NCBI GenBank assembly: GCA_031288215.1
Contig: JAITRV010000274.1
Location: 1-5,914, forward strand
Direction of reading: 5' to 3'
From: Spirochaetaceae bacterium
Lineage (GTDB): Bacteria; Spirochaetota; Spirochaetia; Treponematales; Breznakiellaceae
DNA: 5,914 nucleotides
The position numbers were made by a program, and so were the translations under genes. The notes under the pieces were generated by a model that worked only from the letters and a program-made list of their open reading frames with translations, ran no database searches and had not been told where the DNA came from. How positions within the stretch are numbered: the stretch's first letter is position 1; each line of letters begins with the position of its first letter. Positions 1 to 5,847 of this stretch are shown here, one piece after another.

Positions 1-1
1 G

Positions 2-103
2 CAGGGAAATACCCCGGGCGACCCCTTTTGAGCAGAGGAACCAGTTATGCCGTAGGCATCAAGAGCAACGTCGCGAACAGGGGGCGGCCGGGGTATTTCC
101 CTG
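2..103. repeat. Long imperfect inverted repeat with internal hairpin (MITE/REP-like element or 3' RNA structure)
   Basis: Bases 2-17 (CAGGGAAATACCCCGG) are the exact reverse complement of 88-103. Pairing continues inwards with three single mismatches (18/87, 21/84, 27/78) to 29/76, giving 25 paired positions out of 28. Inside lies a second small hairpin, ATGCC (47-51), loop GTA, GGCAT (55-59). The element is about 102 bp and ends cleanly at 2/103, since 1/104 does not pair. It contains no ORF of note. Two readings fit. It may be a non-autonomous mobile element or dispersed palindrome with 28-bp terminal inverted repeats. Alternatively it may be a strong RNA structure about 80 bases past the acyltransferase stop codon that protects or ends the minus-strand transcript. 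Neither flank has a T-tract, so it is not a canonical intrinsic terminator. The left flank is outside the window, so a target-site duplication cannot be checked. Confidence 0.8.
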
Positions 104-159
104 ACAGGACCCCCCGGCAGATCCCCCATGCCGGCCCGTGCCGGGAGGACCAGCCCTCG

Positions 160-181
160 GGGTATCCGGCGGGTATCCGGC
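160..181. repeat. 11-bp tandem duplication
   Basis: The unit GGGTATCCGGC occurs twice head to tail (160-170 and 171-181), a few bases past the acyltransferase stop codon. It is non-coding and probably arose by slippage; no function is evident. The rest of 104-184 is GC-rich spacer with short weak palindromes (for example CCGG pairs around 131-144), none convincing as a terminator. Confidence 0.7.
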
Positions 182-184
182 GGC

Positions 185-952
185 CTACCGGGGGGAAGTG
201 TCGTTGATGCCCTTCATCCGTTCCATCCGGCCCCGGTAGAAGGCGGAACTGCCCCCGCGGGCGTCTATTTCCTTCTGCATGAGGTCCCGGACCGCCCGGG
301 CAAATTCCCGCACCGAATCCATGGAGAGGAGGCCCTTTTCATCCCGCCGGATATAGCCGGAAGGGTATACGGGATCCATCACCACCATCGTTTCCCTGGG
401 AAGGGTGCGGCCCCAGGGGGAAAAGGGCGGAAAGGCCCCCTCGGAAAAGACCGTTACCAGGGGGATCACCGGAATATCCAGTTCCGCGGCGATGTAAAAG
501 GCCCCGCTCTTGAATTCCCGTATGTTTTGGTTGTAGAGGTAGCATTCCCCCTCGGGGTAGAAGTGGATGAAGCGGCGGTACCGGAAGGCCTGTTCCGCGG
601 AGGCCAGGACACGGTCCAGGCCCCGCTTCCCCGGGGGCAGGGGAAGGCCCCCCAGGAGCCGGGTCAGGGTCCCCAGGAAGGGCGCCGTCACGGTTGCCTC
701 CAGGAGGGTCTGCCAGGTACGGCGGGGGAGCATGGCCCCGCTCACCTTCACCGGATCGAGAAAGGTGGTATGGTTCGATACCAGGATCGCCCGGGGGATG
801 CCCCGGAGTTTCCAGGTGTTTTTGTAGGCCGTCCGGAACATGAGGAGGTTGACCAGTTGGGCCGCGGGCCAGAGCGCGTAAAACGTCATGGCCGCGGCAA
901 GCCGGAAGGGGAGGGAGGTGTCCAGAAGGGGGCGGCCCCGTTGGTAGGGCAT
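185..952 (-). CDS. PlsC-family 1-acyl-glycerol-3-phosphate-type acyltransferase
   Basis: This is a 255-residue membrane-associated O-acyltransferase of the PlsC/LPLAT family (PF01553), which moves a fatty acyl group from acyl-ACP or acyl-CoA to a lipid hydroxyl. The catalytic HX4D motif is H61-TTFL-D66 in NHTTFLD. The second block is around G102-R114 (with PPGKRGLDR), the substrate-binding FYPEGE motif is at 131-136, and IPVIPLV at 160-166 matches motif IV. A hydrophobic stretch at about 18-40 probably anchors it to the inner membrane. The ATG follows the glycosyltransferase stop codon directly, with a GGGTGG ribosome-binding-like sequence 8 bases upstream (961-966), so translational coupling is likely. 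Family members acylate lysophosphatidic acid, but many paralogues next to glycosyltransferases acylate glycolipids. With a glycosyltransferase as partner I infer the latter here, without proof. The family assignment is firm; the substrate is open, so no symbol is given. Confidence 0.92.
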   Translation of the reverse strand: MPYQRGRPLLDTSLPFRLAAAMTFYALWPAAQLVNLLMFRTAYKNTWKLRGIPRAILVSNHTTFLDPVKVSGAMLPRRTWQTLLEATVTAPFLGTLTRLLGGLPLPPGKRGLDRVLASAEQAFRYRRFIHFYPEGECYLYNQNIREFKSGAFYIAAELDIPVIPLVTVFSEGAFPPFSPWGRTLPRETMVVMDPVYPSGYIRRDEKGLLSMDSVREFARAVRDLMQKEIDARGGSSAFYRGRMERMKGINDTSPR

Positions 953-2098
953 TTACCGTACCACCCGGCCTTTCCAGACAAAGCCCTTACCGGTGATGGT
1001 CCTGAACCAGGAGAAAATTCCTACATAAAGGTAGTTTGCAAAGATCACCGGCCAGAGGAACGCGTAGTACCAGGGGATCTGCCGGTCCAGGTACTGAATC
1101 ATGAAGGCCAGGGTAAAGAGGCCGTTCGCGGTGGCCGCATGGAGGGCGAAGGGGCTTTTCTGATACCAGAGGATGAACAGGAGCGGGAAGGGGAGTATCA
1201 TGAAAAAAAACACCGCCACGGCGACTAAAAAAAGCAGCGCCGAATTCTTCCCGAAAAAGACGAAGATGTTCTTTCCTATCCCTTCCACCGCCGCGTGGTA
1301 ACCCGTATACATCCGGCAGCGGATCTCCTTTTTGACATCCAGGAAAATCGTCTTATAACCCTGGCGCTTCATACGCCGGGCCAGGTACATATCCTCCACG
1401 GACTTGTTCTTGATGGCGGCGTAGCCCCCGACCTTCTCAAAGGCCTCCCGGCGTACCGCGATATACTGGCCGATGGCGGCGGAAAAGAAACTCTGCCGGG
1501 TATAACGGTTGAGGAAAAGGGGAACCACGATGGTGGTCAGAAAATACATCAGGGGGACGGTGACGGCCTCCCCGAAGGTGAGGAGTTTTTGTTTCGTATA
1601 ACCGGAAATAAAATCCACGGCGGAATGCCGTATATTGGACACCGACCAGGAAACGCTGGTGGGGCTGTGGACCGTATCGGCGTCGGTAAAGATGAAGATC
1701 TCCCCCCGGGCCTCGGCGGCAAGCTGGTGCATGGCATAGGGTTTCCCGAACCAATCAGGCGGCAGGGGCTTCCCCTCAAAAACCCGGAGCCGGCTCTCTT
1801 CCCGGGCGATGTCCCGGAGAAGGCCCAAGGTGTTGTCCGTGGAGTTATCGTCGATCACCAGAATCTCGTAATTGCGGTAATCCTGGTTCCGCAGGGAATC
1901 AAGGCAGCGCCGGATGTTCTGCTCCTCGTTCCTGGCGGGGATAAGCACCGAGACCAGGGGGCCCTCCTTGACCGTGGGGGGCACCGCGTGGAGCTTCATG
2001 TCGATCATGTTGATCGTCCCCAGGACGCAGAAATAAACGCCCAATCCAATCAGCAGAGGAAAATAAAACGGGAAAATAACGGTTATCACGGTTTCCAT
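953..2098 (-). CDS. CrtQ-like membrane family 2 glycosyltransferase
   Basis: A 381-residue inverting GT2 enzyme (GT-A fold) that would transfer a sugar from a nucleotide-sugar to a lipid acceptor at the cytoplasmic face. An N-terminal membrane helix (about 5-30) precedes the catalytic domain: VSVLIPARNEE at 49-59, the nucleotide-binding DD at 83-84 (VIDDNSTDNT), the metal-binding DAD at 139-141 (FTDADT), and the probable base in SVEDMYLARR (E236/D237). Three hydrophobic segments follow (about 285-312, 318-336, 341-363). By recall, several blocks match staphylococcal CrtQ, the diaponeurosporenoate glycosyltransferase: DWFGKPYA at 115-122, RMYTGY...EGIGKN at 262-277, and a C-terminal V-WKGR. 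It lies 33 bases after the TPR gene. The only purine-rich ribosome binding candidate (GAGGA) is about 16 bases from the ATG, too far to be ideal, and no better in-frame start is visible. The sugar and acceptor are unknown; a hopanoid, carotenoid or glycerolipid acceptor is possible. Confidence 0.92.
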   Translation of the reverse strand: METVITVIFPFYFPLLIGLGVYFCVLGTINMIDMKLHAVPPTVKEGPLVSVLIPARNEEQNIRRCLDSLRNQDYRNYEILVIDDNSTDNTLGLLRDIAREESRLRVFEGKPLPPDWFGKPYAMHQLAAEARGEIFIFTDADTVHSPTSVSWSVSNIRHSAVDFISGYTKQKLLTFGEAVTVPLMYFLTTIVVPLFLNRYTRQSFFSAAIGQYIAVRREAFEKVGGYAAIKNKSVEDMYLARRMKRQGYKTIFLDVKKEIRCRMYTGYHAAVEGIGKNIFVFFGKNSALLFLVAVAVFFFMILPFPLLFILWYQKSPFALHAATANGLFTLAFMIQYLDRQIPWYYAFLWPVIFANYLYVGIFSWFRTITGKGFVWKGRVVR

Positions 2099-2131
2099 AA
2101 AAGCGACTTCACTTTCCTCAATGAGTAAAAT

Positions 2132-2881
2132 TTATGATTTGGTTTTGTCCAACAATTCTTGCAGGTATTTATTGGAGGGATACACGGCGCGGGCCCGGTT
2201 CAGCGCGGCTTCGGCCTCCCGGAATTTTTTTTGTTCCAGATAGGCATAGCCTATGGCGATGTTTACATTGAACCGGTCGTCCCTTTCCAGCCGTGCGGCA
2301 TAGGTGTTCAGAATATCCTCCATCATTTGTATTCCTTTCCGGTGGTTGTGGAAGGGGGCGGGGGCATATACCCACCGGGAAGCTATCAAGTAGCGGGCGG
2401 CGGTATTTCCCGCATCCAGGTCCAGGGCGTTCTTGGCGTAGCGATCCACCTCAAGCCCGTGGACTATCACGTAGCTTACCGGCCTGAGAATACAGGACTG
2501 GGATAAATTCTCCGCCAGCATCACCCAGGCTTCGGGAGAAACCGCCGCGTCCAGGGAAGCGCGGGCCTCCTCCATTCCTTCCTCAAAACAAGCCAGGGCT
2601 TCGTCCTTCCGCTTCTCGTAGAGATAGGCCCGGCCCATCATGTACGCGCACCGGGACCGCATCAGGGAAAGGGGCGCCCCCGCAAGGGCCGCCTCCGCCT
2701 TGTGCAGGGTTTCCCGGTAGAGGACCGCTATCTCATCCGCCATGAGGGTCTGTTCGTAGATCGCGTCCCGAAGGGGTATAAACCACTGCGGCAGTGCCGA
2801 AGGCGCCGCCTCCCCATATCCCATAAGGGCGGCCATCCAGCACATCATTGCGGCAAAACACTTTTTCCCAAACCTCACCAT
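2132..2881 (-). CDS. Exported TPR-repeat protein of unknown function
   Basis: I do not recognise a named family. I chose the ATG at 2881, giving 249 residues. It starts a clear signal peptide: basic MVRFGKK, hydrophobic core FAAMMCWMAALMGY, and probable cleavage near GEA-AP at residue 25. No cysteine sits at the cleavage site, so it looks periplasmic rather than lipidated. Upstream codons stay open to a TTG at 2983, but that extension has no ribosome binding site and would bury the signal peptide. The mature part is helical. TPR-like repeats are seen at about 75-106 (AYMMGRAYLYEKRKDEALACFEEG) and 204-236 (IAIGYAYLEQKKFREAEAALNRARAVYP), with a degenerate one at about 156-190. TPRs usually hold protein partners, so a scaffolding or envelope role is reasonable but unproven. 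It is followed by the glycosyltransferase after 33 bases and may share its transcript. Confidence 0.8.
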   Translation of the reverse strand: MVRFGKKCFAAMMCWMAALMGYGEAAPSALPQWFIPLRDAIYEQTLMADEIAVLYRETLHKAEAALAGAPLSLMRSRCAYMMGRAYLYEKRKDEALACFEEGMEEARASLDAAVSPEAWVMLAENLSQSCILRPVSYVIVHGLEVDRYAKNALDLDAGNTAARYLIASRWVYAPAPFHNHRKGIQMMEDILNTYAARLERDDRFNVNIAIGYAYLEQKKFREAEAALNRARAVYPSNKYLQELLDKTKS

Positions 2882-2892
2882 ACGATCATAGT

Positions 2893-2897
2893 TCCTT
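2893..2897 (-). promoter_or_regulatory. Ribosome binding site deciding the TPR gene start
   Basis: On the minus strand AAGGA lies 11 bases before the ATG at 2881. The spacing is slightly long, but it is the only Shine-Dalgarno-like sequence near either candidate start. Together with the signal peptide it supports the short form of the protein. The surrounding spacer (2882-3015) shows no convincing terminator for the helicase and no good sigma70 promoter. Confidence 0.5.
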
Positions 2898-3015
2898 TTC
2901 AGGGAATTCGAATGAGGTATTTTTTCCAAAACCGGAGAATTTTCCGAAAATGCGGCGCCATAACGAAGAAAAAACGGAGGCAACAGGAAAGAGAACGCCG
3001 GGGCCTTTTACCGCG

Positions 3016-5139
3016 TCATGACCCCTCTTTAAATTTGTTCTTTATCAGGGCAAAGTAATTTTCCGCCTCCTCGGGGCTTTCCACGACCTTGTCCGCCTCA
3101 TGGTAGGTTATCAACTGGGGGGGAATTTCCGCGAGGAAGGGCGACGGGCCGCATTCCACCGTGTCCCGCAGCCGCCGCCGTTTCTGACAACTGGTGATGA
3201 AGAGCTTGTCCCGGGCCCGGGTAATGGCCACGTAGAAAAGCCGCCGTTCCTCTTCAAGGCTGCCTTCCCCTTCCCCCCCTTCTTCGCCGTCCTCGAGGCT
3301 CCGTTCATGGGGGATAATGCCCGCTTCGGCGGCGGCGATGAAGACCACGGGAAATTCCAGCCCCTTGGAGGCATGGATGGTCATGAGGTTCACCTTGCCC
3401 CGATCCCCCTCGCCGCTCCCGCTTTCGTCGTCCCGGGTGATGAGGCTTATCCGGTTGAGGTAGGGGTAGAGGGTGGGGTCCAGGTTGTCCCCGTCGCTTT
3501 CCCAGGTTTCAATGGACCGGATGAGGCTTTCGATGTTGAGGAACTTCCACCGGGCGATCTTTTCGTTCTTGCCGTGCTCCGTCACGAGGTACGACCAGTA
3601 GTCGATGTTGTCCACCAGGGATCGGACTTTTTGGGAGAGACGCCAGCCCTTTTGGGAGGAATTCCCGAGCATTTCGGCCTTAAAGAAGTCGATGAGGGTC
3701 ATAAATGCGTCCAGTTCCCCCTTACCCTTTTCCACCCCGGCCTCGGCGTCCTCCCCCAGGTCCCGAAAAAGGCTGTCCTGGGCATAGCGGAGCCGGCCCA
3801 TGGCGTCCCAGAGGGAGGAATGGTTCTTCCGGGCCAGGGCGTTCGCGGCGCTGATCATGGCCTTCCCCAGGCCCCGCCGGGGGGTGTTGATGATCCGCAG
3901 GAGGTTCACGTCGTCGTCGGAATTGGCGATGACCCTGAGATAGCTGAGGACGTCCTTTATCTCCTTCCGCTGGAAAAAACTCGTCCCCCCGGAGACCCGG
4001 TAGGGGATGTCCTCCGCCAGAAAGGCCTCCTCGATGCTCCGGCTCAGGGAATTGGTCCTGATGAGAACGGCGAAATCGTCGTAGCTCAGGCGTTCCCGCA
4101 GGAGGATGGTCCTGATTTGGGAGGCGATAAAGTCCCCCTCGTCGCTCTCGTTTTGGGGATAAAAGACCTCGATGGGCGTTCCCCCCTTGTTCCCGGACCA
4201 GAGGGTCTTTTCCTTGCGGTTCGAGTTGTGGGAAATCACCCCGTTGGCCGCATCCAGGATGGTGGTGGTGGAACGGTAATTCTGTTCCAGCTTGATCTCC
4301 GCGGTGCCGGGGAAGTCCCGTTCAAAGTTGAGGATGTTCTCGTAGCTGGCCCCCCGCCAGGAATAGATGGACTGATCGTCGTCCCCCACCACGCAGACGT
4401 TGGGCTTCCCCGGGCCTTCCCCCGGAGCGGCCAGGAGCCGCATCAGCCGGTACTGGATAAAGCTGGTATCCTGGAACTCATCCACCATGATATAACGGTA
4501 ACGGCGGCGGTACTTTTCCAGGACATCTTCGTGGGTTTCAAAAATTTCGATGGGCAGCGCCAGGAGATCGTCGAAGTCCAGGGCGTTAAAGACCTTGAGG
4601 CTGTGCTGGTACTCCCGGTAGACCGGCTCAAAGCCCCCGGCGAGGGGCCCCGTGCGCGTACCGGTCAGGTCCTCCCAGCGGAGGCGGCCTATCTTGATGT
4701 TGGAAAAGAGCTGCCCCAGGGCGTAGAGGTCCACCCCCTCCACGGATACCCGTTTTTCCCGGAGGCTGTCCTTGATGAGCTGGAGCCGGTCCGCTTCATC
4801 ATATATGGAAAAATTCTTCCGGTACCCCAGGCGCTCTATCTCCTCCCGGAGGATCCTGACCCCGAAGGCGTGGAAGGTGCTCACCGTGAGGCTGCGAAGC
4901 TTCCGTCCGGTCAGCTCTTTTACCCGGCTTTCCATTTCCCGGCTCGCCTTGTTGGTAAAGGTGAGGGCCAGGATCGCCGACTGGGGGATGCCCCGCTCCA
5001 GCATGTGGGCGATCCGGTAGGTGATGACCCGGGTCTTCCCCGATCCCGCCCCGGCGATGATCAGCACCGGGCCCTCCAGGGTCATGACCGCCCGGAACTG
5101 TTGCTCGTTGAGTTCCCTTTCCCAGCTTGTTTTTATCAT
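3016..5139 (-). CDS. rep: Rep-type superfamily 1A 3'-5' DNA helicase
   Basis: A complete 707-residue UvrD/Rep/PcrA helicase that uses ATP to move 3'-5' on single-stranded DNA, unwinding duplex and stripping proteins ahead of replication forks. All motifs are present in order: Q motif LNEQQFRAV (10-18), Walker A AGAGSGKT (29-36, K35), Ia LALTFTNKAS (57-66), Walker B VDEFQDT (219-225), III VVGDDDQSIYSWRGA (250-264), IV LEQNYRS (284-290), V VNLMTIHASKGLEFP (583-597), and VI EERRLFYVAITRARDKL (630-646). By recall it is closest to Rep: SWRGA in motif III, GGTSFFQRKEIKD at 384-396, PSPFLAEIP at 665-673, and a short tail of about 60 residues after motif VI without the longer UvrD/PcrA C-terminus. 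A Gly/Glu-rich insertion (about 617-630) precedes motif VI. The ATG lies 3 bases after the upstream stop codon, without a strong ribosome binding site, so coupled translation is likely. PcrA or UvrD naming is the alternative. Confidence 0.95.
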   Translation of the reverse strand: MIKTSWERELNEQQFRAVMTLEGPVLIIAGAGSGKTRVITYRIAHMLERGIPQSAILALTFTNKASREMESRVKELTGRKLRSLTVSTFHAFGVRILREEIERLGYRKNFSIYDEADRLQLIKDSLREKRVSVEGVDLYALGQLFSNIKIGRLRWEDLTGTRTGPLAGGFEPVYREYQHSLKVFNALDFDDLLALPIEIFETHEDVLEKYRRRYRYIMVDEFQDTSFIQYRLMRLLAAPGEGPGKPNVCVVGDDDQSIYSWRGASYENILNFERDFPGTAEIKLEQNYRSTTTILDAANGVISHNSNRKEKTLWSGNKGGTPIEVFYPQNESDEGDFIASQIRTILLRERLSYDDFAVLIRTNSLSRSIEEAFLAEDIPYRVSGGTSFFQRKEIKDVLSYLRVIANSDDDVNLLRIINTPRRGLGKAMISAANALARKNHSSLWDAMGRLRYAQDSLFRDLGEDAEAGVEKGKGELDAFMTLIDFFKAEMLGNSSQKGWRLSQKVRSLVDNIDYWSYLVTEHGKNEKIARWKFLNIESLIRSIETWESDGDNLDPTLYPYLNRISLITRDDESGSGEGDRGKVNLMTIHASKGLEFPVVFIAAAEAGIIPHERSLEDGEEGGEGEGSLEEERRLFYVAITRARDKLFITSCQKRRRLRDTVECGPSPFLAEIPPQLITYHEADKVVESPEEAENYFALIKNKFKEGS

Positions 5140-5142
5140 GGC

Positions 5143-5625
5143 CTAGAGGGTTTTGACAAAGAGCCGGAAGGCGCCCGCGCCCAGGAGGACCACCGCGGTA
5201 ACCACGGCCCCGGCGATGAAGACCCCCAGCACGACCGCGGCCAGGGTCCGCCCCTTGCCCAAGCCCAGGACCCAGGCCCCCAAGGTGCCGGTCCAGGCCC
5301 CGGTGACGGGCAGGGGCACCGCCACGAAGGCCGCCACCCCCAGCGCGCCCCACTTTTCCACGGCGGGCCGGAGTTTCTCCCGGGCCCGGCCGACAAAGCG
5401 CTCAAAGAGCCGGCGATACCAGGCCATTTTCAGGAAAAGCCGGTGCGCCGTGGAGAGGAATATCCAGCAGGCCGGCGCCGCCAGGGCGTTCACCGCCGCC
5501 GCGAAGGGATAAGCCCAATACCAGGGGAGGCCCCGGGCCACGGCAAAAGGGATGCCCCCCCGGAGTTCAGAAATGGGCAGAAAAGACAGGAAGGCGGTCC
5601 AGAAGAGGACGGTCAGGGTATTCAT
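5143..5625 (-). CDS. Small multi-drug export family membrane protein (COG2426/PF06695)
   Basis: A 160-residue integral inner-membrane protein. The family hallmarks are ELRGGIP at 20-26, after a hydrophobic N-terminus, and PLPVTGAWTG at 104-113. Both resemble the paired re-entrant signatures of this family, whose 'multi-drug export' label is only putative. Hydrophobic segments lie at about 3-18, 35-58, 92-120 and 126-152, with a basic loop (about 66-92) between. I chose the ATG at 5625 because the family signature begins about 18 residues later and six G's lie just upstream (5629-5634). The frame stays open upstream to 5856, but those 77 residues are hydrophilic, unlike the family, and cross a promoter. 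It is the first minus-strand gene after the divergent region; the helicase follows after three bases in the same frame. Its real substrate is unknown. Confidence 0.88.
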   Translation of the reverse strand: MNTLTVLFWTAFLSFLPISELRGGIPFAVARGLPWYWAYPFAAAVNALAAPACWIFLSTAHRLFLKMAWYRRLFERFVGRAREKLRPAVEKWGALGVAAFVAVPLPVTGAWTGTLGAWVLGLGKGRTLAAVVLGVFIAGAVVTAVVLLGAGAFRLFVKTL

Positions 5626-5634
5626 ATTCCCCCC

Positions 5635-5663
5635 ATCATACCAGAACCGGGGTTTCCTGACAA
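5635..5663 (-). promoter_or_regulatory. Sigma70-type promoter for the minus-strand operon
   Basis: On the minus strand the -35 TTGTCA (5663-5658) and -10 TATGAT (5640-5635) each match the consensus at five of six bases. They are exactly 17 bases apart, with an extended -10 TGG directly before the -10. The expected start is an A near 5628, three bases before the ATG at 5625, with six G's as the discriminator (5629-5634). The transcript would then be almost leaderless, and the G-run that looks like a ribosome binding site would lie outside it. Either the promoter or the G-run ribosome binding site is used, hardly both, unless initiation occurs upstream. Confidence 0.6.
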
Positions 5664-5771
5664 GGCGGATGATAATTACGGCTTCGTCTAGGCTCATCAT
5701 ACTTTGTAGATCACCACTCCCGTATTCAGAAAATACCTCCACGCATGAGGCGTCAGCTTCCGCTTCTTCTG

Positions 5772-5808
5772 AAAAAAAATTCACAAAATTTTTCAAAAAA
5801 AGTGAATT
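5772..5808. promoter_or_regulatory. AT-rich block with phased A-tracts and a 7-bp inverted repeat
   Basis: A-runs at 5772-5779, 5785-5788 (continuing as T5 to 5793) and 5795-5801 are centred about 11 bases apart, close to one helical turn, which predicts bent DNA. The perfect inverted repeat AATTCAC (5778-5784) / GTGAATT (5802-5808) has centres 24 bases apart. Placed 40-75 bases upstream of the plus-strand start, it could serve as an UP-element or operator. The binding protein is unknown. Confidence 0.45.
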
Positions 5809-5810
5809 CA

Positions 5811-5842
5811 TTGAAGCGCCCCGCAGGACAGTTCCATATAAG
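5811..5842 (+). promoter_or_regulatory. Weak candidate promoter for the right-edge gene
   Basis: TATAAG at 5837-5842 matches the -10 consensus at five of six bases, and TTGAAG at 5811-5816 is a fair -35. The spacer of 20 bases is too long, so it would need activation or is chance. A start near 5849 would make the ATG at 5848 essentially leaderless. Confidence 0.22.
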
Positions 5843-5847
5843 AGGGT

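Larger units (their letters stand above)
5626..5847. other. Divergent intergenic region
   Basis: This 222-bp spacer separates the minus-strand operon from the plus-strand gene at the right edge. Besides the minus-strand promoter and the AT-rich block it holds two short palindromes, GTATT-CAGAA-AATAC (5722-5736) and ACGC-ATGAG-GCGT (5741-5753), which could be regulator sites. Both strands have frames open across it, but their predicted proteins show no family features, so I treat it as regulatory. Confidence 0.6.

Noticed and set aside
2..103. Intrinsic terminator, or integron attC site, for the palindrome at the left end
   Set aside because: Neither strand has a T-tract after the stem. GTTATGC (44-50) and CAAC (66-69) occur in the wrong order for attC core sites, and no integrase is present.
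128..1228. 366-codon plus-strand frame over the acyltransferase and glycosyltransferase
   Set aside because: It is antisense to two enzymes with intact catalytic motifs, and its composition is G, P, R and E-rich with no domain.
1295..2128. 277-codon plus-strand frame over the glycosyltransferase
   Set aside because: It is a shadow of the GT2 gene in the same codon phase and shows no independent features.
2401..2411. Sequence GGTATTTCCC resembling the arm of the left-end inverted repeat
   Set aside because: It is only ten bases, lies within the TPR coding region and has no partner arm, so chance explains it.
2882..2983. 34-residue N-terminal extension of the TPR protein from a TTG at 2983
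   Set aside because: It has no ribosome binding site and would place a clear signal peptide internally.
3100..5691. 863-codon open frame on the plus strand opposite the helicase and membrane protein genes
   Set aside because: It shares codon phase with two well-supported minus-strand genes and is stop-free because of their GC-rich third positions. The predicted protein is rich in G, P, E and H with no recognisable domain.
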